Assembly (NCBI GenBank): GCA_903930515.1
Contig: CAIYYW010000221.1
Location: 1 to 5,929 of the forward strand
Direction: 5' to 3'
From: an uncultured delta proteobacterium
GTDB lineage: Bacteria > RBG-13-61-14 > DRUE01
DNA: 5,929 nt
In this document: positions 1 to 4,674 of the stretch, piece by piece
How positions within the stretch are numbered: position 1 is the stretch's first letter
Layout: every line of letters begins with the position of its first letter
Notes under the pieces: model-generated
The model's database searches: none
Told to the model about the DNA's origin: nothing
Seen by the model: only the letters and a program-made list of their open reading frames with translations
Position numbers and translations under genes: made by a program

Positions 1-178
1 CCGTGATTTTGGTGTTGAGACCTTTGGCATAACTTTCCACCCGGTCAAATCCCGAGATTCCAAAAGCGGGATTGGTCCCTTCTGATCCTTCCCCCTGGCA
101 TCCGGTTTGAATAAGGAAAATGGCGAAGAAAAGAACAATGATTGCCATAAAACCAAGTCCCTGGTTAAAACCTTTCAT
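1..178 (-). CDS. Putative lipoprotein, N-terminal part (gene runs off the left edge)
   Basis: An open frame starts at ATG 178-176 and stays open for 59 codons to the window edge. The protein begins MKGFNQGLGF, continues with a hydrophobic stretch (about residues 8-24, rich in I, L, F and V), and then has QTGC with Cys at residue 27. This is the layout of a type II (lipoprotein) signal peptide, although Gln at position -3 of the lipobox is not the usual Leu. The next residues (QGEGSEGTNP) are the flexible, polar linker typical of lipoproteins. An AAGGAAGG-like Shine-Dalgarno lies about 8 bases upstream (about 188-195), and a good promoter lies further upstream. The mature part seen (about 33 residues, including GISGFDRVESYAKGL) belongs to no family I recognise. 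Function is unknown; location is probably membrane-anchored in the periplasm or outer membrane. Confidence 0.75.
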   Translation of the reverse strand, partial: MKGFNQGLGFMAIIVLFFAIFLIQTGCQGEGSEGTNPAFGISGFDRVESYAKGLNTKIT

Positions 179-269
179 CTTAAATTCCTTCCTTTTTAGT
201 TGGTCGCTAAAACCTGATAAAAATAATCCCCTGCTTTATGAAAATATTAATTGTTTGCCTAATTGTAAG

Positions 270-298
270 AGTATAATAAATTTTTAAAGCAATGTAAA
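270..298 (-). promoter_or_regulatory. Sigma70-type promoter for the lipoprotein gene
   Basis: Read on the minus strand, TTTACA (complement of 293-298) is followed by exactly 17 bases and then TATACT (complement of 270-275). These match the -35 and -10 consensus at 5 and 5 of 6 positions, with ideal spacing, in a clearly AT-rich patch. Transcription would start near 263, giving an untranslated leader of about 85 bases before the ATG at 178. The lipoprotein can therefore be transcribed independently of the large envelope gene upstream. Confidence 0.6.
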
Positions 299-322
299 AC
301 ATAAAAATACGGGTGGGTCGTG

Positions 323-361
323 CCAAAGGGAAAATGTTATGGTAATTCCAAGGGGAAAATG
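323..361. repeat. Direct repeat, 14 bases, one mismatch
   Basis: CCAAAGGGAAAATG at 323-336 recurs as CCAAGGGGAAAATG at 348-361, with starts 25 bases apart. The pair lies between the end of the large envelope gene and the lipoprotein promoter, just upstream of the -35 box at 293-298. It could be a duplicated protein-binding site or chance; nothing in the sequence decides. Confidence 0.5.
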
Positions 362-447
362 ACATCCCCCTTCCCGTGCCCCCAGGGGGAAACGACCGCC
401 TGGGAATTCGGGGATAGGCAAATTGCTCCAAAGCCGGTTAAGCTTTT

Positions 448-470
448 GCCTTTTGCAATATGCCAAAGGC
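448..470 (-). terminator. Weak hairpin after the large envelope gene
   Basis: GCCTTT (448-453) pairs with AAAGGC (465-470), and GC 455-456 pairs with GC 462-463 across one mismatch, leaving a 5-base loop. It begins 8 bases after the TAA stop (479-481), where a terminator is expected. On the minus strand the 3' side is AAAAGCTT rather than a run of T, so this is not a classical intrinsic terminator. It may act only as an mRNA 3'-end stabiliser or have no role. Confidence 0.25.
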
Positions 471-478
471 GGACGGGT

Positions 479-2074
479 TTATTTTTGCTGTTTCGGTTTT
501 CCCTGTCCGCCTTGCTGGTTTCCGCCGCCTGGATGCGCTTGGCCTCCACCTTGCTGGCCGCCTCCGCCTTGGTTCGCTCCTCCTTGCTGACCTCCTCCTT
601 GCTGACCCCCGCCTTGCTGGCCTCCACCTTGCTGGCCTCCACCTTGCTGGCCTCCACCTTGCTGACCTCCGCCTTGCTGACCTCCGCCTTGCTGGCCGCC
701 ACCCTGGCTCTCATTAGCACGCTGCTGTCCGCGCTTCCGGGCCTGATAGTCGCTCTGGACATCTTGCGGGACACGGTTCCGATTTTGTTTAACCTGGCCC
801 TGGGACTGGCCCTGAGACTGGCCTTGGGACTGTCCCTGAGACTGGCCCTGGCCTTGGTATTGGCCCTGGGACTTGCCCTGGGACTGTCCCTGAGACTGTC
901 CCTGGGACTTGCCCTGTCCCTGGGATTGGGGCTGTCCCTTGCCTAGCTGCTGGGTCTGATTTCCGGCCGCGGCCTTTGAATTTTTGGGAGGATAGGCCCT
1001 GGACCATTTATCTTTATCGCCGGTGTTCTGCTGCCATCCGGTCTGGTTATGGCGGTAAACATTTCCTTGCTTGTCCACATAAACATTATTGGCTTTTCCC
1101 TGGGCAACATTGTGACGCGCGAGCCCGGGCTGGTTAACCACCCAATTTTTGTTTTCCTGGCGATGATAGATATTGGCCGGTTCCCCGCGACTCATTTCGT
1201 GATGGTAATTACCGGCATTGATCCGGTTGCCGTAGTTGACATTGCGGTAGATATTGACATTGCGGTTAATATAGGTGTTATGGTAAATATTCACATTCCG
1301 GTAGTAGTAAAAGTCCCGCGCATGCCATCCATAATATCCGGCCGGCCCGTACCAGCCCCAGCAATCCCATCCGTAGTTCCAGGCCACGCCCATAGTATAA
1401 AAACCCGTGCTCCAGGTGTATCCAATCCCCCAGCCCACCACCGGAACATAATGGGGATAAAAACCCCAGGTGCAGGGCCGCGGGTAATAATGCGCACCGT
1501 ACCATCCCGGATAATAATAGCCGGTGCCGTACACCACGGTGCCGTAATAGGGATACCATCCCAGATAACCGGGGGTGTAACCCATATAGATCACCTCCGG
1601 GGTGACATCATAAATATAAACATATTTAACATTGTAAACCGGATACTCCGGCGGAATGGTTTGAAAATCGTCCGGGACGGATTCCGCGACCACCCAGGGG
1701 CCGTTGGGCGTGGGCGCCACGAACCAGACCGCATTGGAGCAGGCGTAGTATCTGCCGTGGAGCAAGATCACCGGGGTGGTGGTGTTGACCGCATAGTCCA
1801 TATCGGTTCCCCGGATGTGATCTAATTTGGCAGGGCCGTCGTATTCAACCTCCAGGCGGGCCTCCCCGCGCTTGACCGCAGCGGTCTGCGGGATCTGAGA
1901 TTCAATCAGGGTGTCCTGCGACTCGTTGGTGCCGGGCACGCTGGCCAAAATATCCCCTTTGTCGGAGTTGGTCGGGACCTTGGCGAAGTCCTCGGGGCAA
2001 CTGGTCCGCGGGGACATAGGCCCAGGGGCCGTCCAGCGATTTGGACCGGTACCAGCGGCCGGCGAGCAGGACAT
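479..2074 (-). CDS. Exported GPW-repeat envelope protein, C-terminal part (frame-broken)
   Basis: This 531-codon frame is the continuation of the gene starting at 2987, not a separate gene. Its first 27 codons (2074 to 1994) read as Pro/Ser-rich nonsense, the ATG at 2074 has no Shine-Dalgarno, and sensible sequence starts at EDFAKVP (residue 28). That joins directly onto ADQLP of the upstream frame, giving a protein of about 835 residues. Own-frame features: third GPW repeat (about 68-136; W117, GPW 125-127), a Tyr/Trp/Gly-rich segment (about 156-265), Asn-rich NVNIY repeats (259-290), an NVYVDKQGNVYR element (330-341), an SQGQ-rich tract (about 382-428), and a GGGQQ tract running almost to the stop. 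The layout resembles a widespread, uncharacterised family of secreted proteins, some labelled carbohydrate-binding in databases. I recall that label from memory and it does not show function. It probably acts outside the inner membrane, as structural or adhesive material. Confidence 0.6.
   Translation of the reverse strand: MSCSPAAGTGPNRWTAPGPMSPRTSCPEDFAKVPTNSDKGDILASVPGTNESQDTLIESQIPQTAAVKRGEARLEVEYDGPAKLDHIRGTDMDYAVNTTTPVILLHGRYYACSNAVWFVAPTPNGPWVVAESVPDDFQTIPPEYPVYNVKYVYIYDVTPEVIYMGYTPGYLGWYPYYGTVVYGTGYYYPGWYGAHYYPRPCTWGFYPHYVPVVGWGIGYTWSTGFYTMGVAWNYGWDCWGWYGPAGYYGWHARDFYYYRNVNIYHNTYINRNVNIYRNVNYGNRINAGNYHHEMSRGEPANIYHRQENKNWVVNQPGLARHNVAQGKANNVYVDKQGNVYRHNQTGWQQNTGDKDKWSRAYPPKNSKAAAGNQTQQLGKGQPQSQGQGKSQGQSQGQSQGKSQGQYQGQGQSQGQSQGQSQGQSQGQVKQNRNRVPQDVQSDYQARKRGQQRANESQGGGQQGGGQQGGGQQGGGQQGGGQQGGGQQGGGQQGGGQQGGANQGGGGQQGGGQAHPGGGNQQGGQGKPKQQK
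583..702 (-). repeat. Tandem 15-bp repeat encoding GGGQQ units
   Basis: Eight consecutive 15-base units run from 583 to 702 (plus-strand consensus CTTGCTGGCCTCCAC). The three at 613-657 are identical and the others differ by a few bases. Each encodes five residues, GGGQQ, in the C-terminal tail of the envelope protein. Degenerate copies continue to about 545. Because the unit is a multiple of three, gain or loss of copies would change tail length without breaking the frame. Confidence 0.9.
795..945 (-). repeat. Tandem 12-bp repeat tract encoding SQGQ units
   Basis: Roughly 150 bases are built from variants of a 12-base unit (plus strand TGGCCCTGGGAC or TGTCCCTGAGAC), with occasional 6-base insertions. 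In the coding frame this gives SQGQ, SQGK and QGQG repeats. It is separated from the GGGQQ array by a charged, non-repetitive linker (about 705-790, including QDVQSDYQARKRGQQ). The low complexity also creates long open antisense frames that are not genes. Confidence 0.85.
1236..1266 (-). repeat. Short 18-bp-period repeat encoding NVNIY units
   Basis: TTGACATTGCGGT occurs at 1236-1248 and again at 1254-1266, an 18-base period. On the coding strand it encodes repeated RNVNIY-type units (YRNVNIYHN, NRNVNIYRN) after the aromatic-rich segment. It is a minor internal duplication, in phase with the reading frame. Confidence 0.7.
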
Positions 2075-2987
2075 AGTGGTACTGGGATGAGATGTCCATC
2101 AGCACATCGTTTTCGCTGTTGCTCAGGTAAAGGAGGCTGGTGCCCTTGATGGGCGAATAAAGGGCAGCCCCCTGGGTCACGATCAATTCGGCCGGAACCT
2201 GCGAGACGATGATGGCCGGCATCTCTGAATCCGGGAGGTTGTTGACCACCGGCTGTCCATTATCGGTTACCATACCCAAAACCTCCGCGGGCAAATTGCG
2301 GTCAATCCGCCAAGGGCCCGGAACCTCGGAGGCGCTGTACCAGGCGTTTCCGGAGGACAAGTAATATTTACGGGTATCGGGATGAAAAATCATCATCATC
2401 GGGGTGTTGATCACCCGCATCAGGCGGGACCCGTCAATCGCCTGTAGTTTGGGAGCGCCGTCAATCAAGACCAGGACCGCGGGATGATTGACAAAAATAA
2501 TCTTCGGGGGAGCGGTGGCCAGATTTTCCGAAGCCTTTTCCTCTTTTTGAGCGGTCTCCAAAGTCGCGAGCAGGGCGTCCAGCGAGCCGTGCAGGTTGCG
2601 CTTGGGCAATTCCCTTTCCACCGTCGCGGAAAATGCCTGCTCCTGATCCGGGGTGGAATTCGGGAACTTCACCCGGGTGACATCAATGCTTTCCAGTTCA
2701 TAGGTTCGCGTGTCCATATCAGAAACCAGCTTGGCCGTGAACCAGATGGCGCCGAAGGCGGGCGTGTCGCTGCCGGGGGGGGTCAGGGAAACCGCGGCCC
2801 GGCCGGTTAATTTATTGCCCTGAAGAATTTCCGGCTGAGGCTCGTAGATTTCAATGGCGCCGCTGTTGGATTTAATCTCCACCGGCCATTCCAGGGTGGT
2901 CCAGGATTGCTGCCCGACCAGGACGGTGGAAAAGATAAATCCCATAATAACAAACAGAATGCCAACGATTTTGGATTGGGGTTTCAT
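1902..2987 (-). CDS. Exported GPW-repeat envelope protein, N-terminal part (frame-broken)
   Basis: The frame starts at ATG 2987-2985 behind a near-perfect Shine-Dalgarno. As read it has 361 codons, but only residues 1-331 look genuine; the last 30 are out-of-frame residues after the CCCC site at 1994-1997. Residues about 7-25 form a hydrophobic signal peptide (IVGILFVIMGFIFSTVLVG) with QQSW after it, so export across the inner membrane is expected. Residues about 30-160 form a domain I do not recognise, ending in a charged helix-like stretch (about 135-160). Two imperfect repeats follow, about 162-240 and 257-331, each ending in an 11-residue W-to-W element (WYSASEVPGPW at 216-226 and WYRSKSLDGPW at 312-322). 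The third copy is in the next frame. The gene seems monocistronic, separated by 250 bases from the operon upstream. Function is unknown; a surface or periplasmic structural role is inference. Confidence 0.75.
   Translation of the reverse strand: MKPQSKIVGILFVIMGFIFSTVLVGQQSWTTLEWPVEIKSNSGAIEIYEPQPEILQGNKLTGRAAVSLTPPGSDTPAFGAIWFTAKLVSDMDTRTYELESIDVTRVKFPNSTPDQEQAFSATVERELPKRNLHGSLDALLATLETAQKEEKASENLATAPPKIIFVNHPAVLVLIDGAPKLQAIDGSRLMRVINTPMMMIFHPDTRKYYLSSGNAWYSASEVPGPWRIDRNLPAEVLGMVTDNGQPVVNNLPDSEMPAIIVSQVPAELIVTQGAALYSPIKGTSLLYLSNSENDVLMDISSQYHYVLLAGRWYRSKSLDGPWAYVPADQLPRGLRQGPDQLRQRGYFGQRARHQRVAGHPD
1994..1997 (-). other. Frameshift site (one extra base in CCCC)
   Basis: On the coding strand the zero frame reads GAC CAG TTG CCC CGA GGA CTT, whereas GAG GAC TTC GCC AAG continues the protein sensibly in the +1 frame. 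Removing one C from the CCCC run gives ADQLPEDFAKVP, which matches the other repeats (SVPDDF and NLPAEV at the same point). Downstream of this point the zero frame becomes Arg/Gln-rich and ends at 1902. Upstream of it the other frame is Pro/Ser-rich. The switch is therefore placed within a few bases. It may be a sequencing or assembly error, a real inactivating mutation, or a site of +1 ribosomal slippage. Confidence 0.8.
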
Positions 2988-2993
2988 TTTTGT

Positions 2994-3000
2994 CCTCCTT
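2994..3000 (-). promoter_or_regulatory. Strong ribosome binding site of the envelope gene
   Basis: AAGGAGG on the minus strand, six bases before ATG 2987-2985. It is the best Shine-Dalgarno in the window. It fixes the start of the envelope protein and suggests high translation, in contrast to the ATG at 2074, which has none. Confidence 0.85.
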
Positions 3001-3008
3001 TTAAGTAA

Positions 3009-3043
3009 TAGACGCTTTAGCTTCCATTTTTATTTAGACGCTT
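3009..3043. repeat. 9-bp direct repeat TAGACGCTT upstream of the envelope gene
   Basis: TAGACGCTT occurs at 3009-3017 and 3035-3043, starts 26 bases apart, just upstream of the envelope gene's ribosome binding site. The distal copy coincides with the proposed -10 element. The two may be a duplicated operator or two alternative -10 elements; chance cannot be excluded. Confidence 0.5.
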
Positions 3044-3061
3044 CCTGTCCGATTTAGGTTC
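3035..3061 (-). promoter_or_regulatory. Possible ECF-type promoter for the envelope gene
   Basis: On the minus strand GAACCT (complement of 3056-3061) is followed by 15 bases and CGTCTA (complement of 3035-3040). GAAC-type -35 and CGTC-type -10 elements with about this spacing are typical of extracytoplasmic-function sigma factors. I found no convincing sigma70 promoter in the same 250-base gap. Transcription from here would give a leader of about 40 bases. Regulation by envelope stress would suit an exported protein, but this rests on two short motifs only. Confidence 0.25.
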
Positions 3062-3180
3062 TCATTCCCGTTCCGGCTCGGGATCTTTGGAGGATGGAAT
3101 TGAGTTCAGGGCGCGACTTGTAACTTAAGGGCGGGATCAGGGCTTGAATTGGGGCTTCAGGTTCCATTTCCCGCCCAACC

Positions 3181-3195
3181 CCGGGTCATCCCCGG
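3181..3195 (-). other. GC-rich hairpin downstream of the kinase-like gene
   Basis: CCGGG at 3181-3185 pairs with CCCGG at 3191-3195 around a five-base loop, 43 bases past the kinase stop codon. It lacks a T-run on either strand, so it is not a classical terminator. It may mark the 3' end of the glycan operon transcript or be incidental. Confidence 0.25.
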
Positions 3196-3237
3196 CAATG
3201 CGCGTTTCTCAATTTTCAAAATAGAAAGCATCCGGTT

Positions 3238-4674
3238 TCAGAATAGTTTTTGGCTCTCAAATCCCTGTTTCAAAAAGGTGATTTCGGAGGATTCCAGGAA
3301 GGCGTCTCCAAGGAGTCGGGTGAGCAGGGGGGAGTTGTCAAAGTCGGGGATTTTGGACAGGCGGCTCCGAGAGAACAGCAGCCGGTCGGGACGGGAGATC
3401 TTGAATTCAAATCCGGAATCAGAGGTTTTGGCCAGGATCAGTTCGCCGGGGGCGCCGATGACCTTGACCCCGAACAAGTCCATCCGGAACAGGAATTGTC
3501 CCAACGCGGCCAGGGCCTGCTTCCGGTTTCCGGAAAAGGACGGCCCGAAAAATTCTTTGATCGGCCGGGCGCCTTCCGTGAATTCAATCCCGGCCAGGCC
3601 CTCCCGCCCTCCCGGTAATTCCACGGCCAGAAGGATGGCCCGGCAGTTGATCCTCAACTCGCGCAGATAGAAATATTTTTCCATCACCGCTTGCCCGGAA
3701 CCGGCCTCAATCATTTCCAGATTGTTGTTCCCGATTGCAATGACGCCGTGATCCGGGAGATGAGTGGATTCCAGGAATGTCTCCACCGCGCTTTTGCCCG
3801 GCTCCCGGCTGACCCGCAGTTCCAATCCGGCGGTTTTGAATTTTTCAATCAACTCGTTGGTGTCCTTGGCCCAGCTTTGTCTTTTTTCCGCGTGCCTTTT
3901 CAGCTGTCGGATTCCGCTTAAAATAACTTTCCTTCTCAACCTGCCTTTGCTGAAATCATCTCCGGCCGTCTTGGAATATTCCTCCAAAAACCACTCCATT
4001 TCCGGGCAGGATTCAATCCTGAAAAAGCCTTGGAGCATTTTCCCGAGGTTGGATATCCGATTCCCGCGCGAAAGCGGGCCGGGATAAAACTTGATCCGCT
4101 CCAGGTCGGACAGGATCAGTTCAAAACCGGGTCCGGTTTTGCGGACCAGGATGGAATCGGGCTTGAAGTCCCTTTGCAGGATGCCTTTTTGATCCAGTTC
4201 TGAAACCAGCCGGGCCAGGCTGATGAAAAGGGCTTTCCTTCCCTCGCTTTCCATCTTTTTCCAGGCCCGGTCAAAGGGCTGCAACCCTTCCCAAAAAGGC
4301 TCCAGGACCAGTTCCTCGGCCGGGAACAAACCCTCGCGCCGGTATCCGAAAGCGATCGCCTTGACCGCGGGAATTTTCAGCTCGGCCAATTTTTTAGCGG
4401 CGAAAAATTCCTGGGCGCATCTGGAGTTCCGGACCAGATATTTCATCCGCTTGCCCAATTTCGCGGGAAGATAGGCTTTGATTAGAAATTTTTCAGGTGA
4501 TCCTTCCGGGGAGAACAGATAAATCCTTCTCCGGCCTGTGGTGGTTTTAAACAGGCTGAGGCTGGGCCGGCTCTTTTCTTGAGCCTGCTTGATTTGAGAG
4601 ACAACCGCCGATCCCCGCTCATCGCTGAAGATAAATTCCCAGCCCGGATCGTTTAGTCGGAGTTCATCCAGCAT
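3238..4674 (-). CDS. WaaP/Kdo-kinase-like protein with a degenerate second kinase domain
   Basis: A 478-residue protein with no signal peptide. The N-terminal half resembles lipopolysaccharide kinases of the WaaP/KdkA type, which phosphorylate heptose or Kdo of the LPS core in the cytoplasm. Visible landmarks are FLIKAY with the ATP-binding Lys66, AQEFF with the likely helix-C Glu89, LQRDFKPDSILV with catalytic Asp169, and LILSDLER with metal-binding Asp190 followed by a basic RGNR stretch (203-206). The position after DFKPD, often Asn in kinases, is Ser174. Residues about 220-305 are a charged linker. Residues about 306-460 look like a second copy of the fold: REGL at 357-360 echoes 113-116, and 402-434 aligns without gaps to 164-196, but the catalytic Asp residues are Gly407 and Arg428. 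The start ATG overlaps the glycosyltransferase stop by 11 bases with AGGTGA six bases upstream, so the two are probably translationally coupled. Exact substrate is unknown. Confidence 0.75.
   Translation of the reverse strand: MLDELRLNDPGWEFIFSDERGSAVVSQIKQAQEKSRPSLSLFKTTTGRRRIYLFSPEGSPEKFLIKAYLPAKLGKRMKYLVRNSRCAQEFFAAKKLAELKIPAVKAIAFGYRREGLFPAEELVLEPFWEGLQPFDRAWKKMESEGRKALFISLARLVSELDQKGILQRDFKPDSILVRKTGPGFELILSDLERIKFYPGPLSRGNRISNLGKMLQGFFRIESCPEMEWFLEEYSKTAGDDFSKGRLRRKVILSGIRQLKRHAEKRQSWAKDTNELIEKFKTAGLELRVSREPGKSAVETFLESTHLPDHGVIAIGNNNLEMIEAGSGQAVMEKYFYLRELRINCRAILLAVELPGGREGLAGIEFTEGARPIKEFFGPSFSGNRKQALAALGQFLFRMDLFGVKVIGAPGELILAKTSDSGFEFKISRPDRLLFSRSRLSKIPDFDNSPLLTRLLGDAFLESSEITFLKQGFESQKLF

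Larger units (their letters stand above)
179..478. other. Intergenic region between lipoprotein and large envelope gene
   Basis: This 300-base stretch has no convincing gene. Its left third (about 200-310) is AT-rich and contains the lipoprotein promoter. Its right part is mixed, with short runs of C and G (366-370, 379-383, 385-389) that can pair in alternative ways, a 14-base direct repeat at 323-361 and a small hairpin at 448-470. Small open frames on either strand here lack ribosome binding sites and plausible protein composition. I see no tRNA or recognisable structured RNA. Confidence 0.6.

Noticed and set aside
365-390. Terminator from TCCCCC pairing with GGGGGA
   Set aside because: A six-base-pair stem is possible, but a shorter palindrome (379-389) competes with it and only a weak TTTT follows, several bases away. 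Not convincing as a terminator.
207-466. Small minus-strand open frames in the left intergenic region
   Set aside because: No ribosome binding sites, composition unlike real proteins, and one overlaps the sigma70-type promoter of the lipoprotein gene.
583-945. CRISPR array
   Set aside because: The repeats are contiguous 12- and 15-base units with no unique spacers, lie in frame in a protein-coding gene, and have no cas genes nearby.
320-946. Long plus-strand open frame rich in LLAST and LGLAL repeats
   Set aside because: It is the antisense reading of the GGGQQ and SQGQ DNA repeats. Low complexity removes stop codons on both strands, and it has no ribosome binding site and a non-protein-like composition.
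1049-1825. 258-codon plus-strand open frame over the envelope gene
   Set aside because: Antisense to the aromatic-rich coding region. It is Ile/Val/His-rich without domain motifs, lacks a Shine-Dalgarno, and opposes the direction of every supported gene.
2072-2074. Independent translation start for the 531-codon frame
   Set aside because: No Shine-Dalgarno precedes this ATG, and its first 27 codons overlap convincing sequence in the other frame. The frame is better explained as the continuation after a frameshift.
3149-3670. Plus-strand open frames opposite the end of the kinase-like gene
   Set aside because: They overlap the coherent C-terminal kinase-like copy on the minus strand and show no recognisable protein features.
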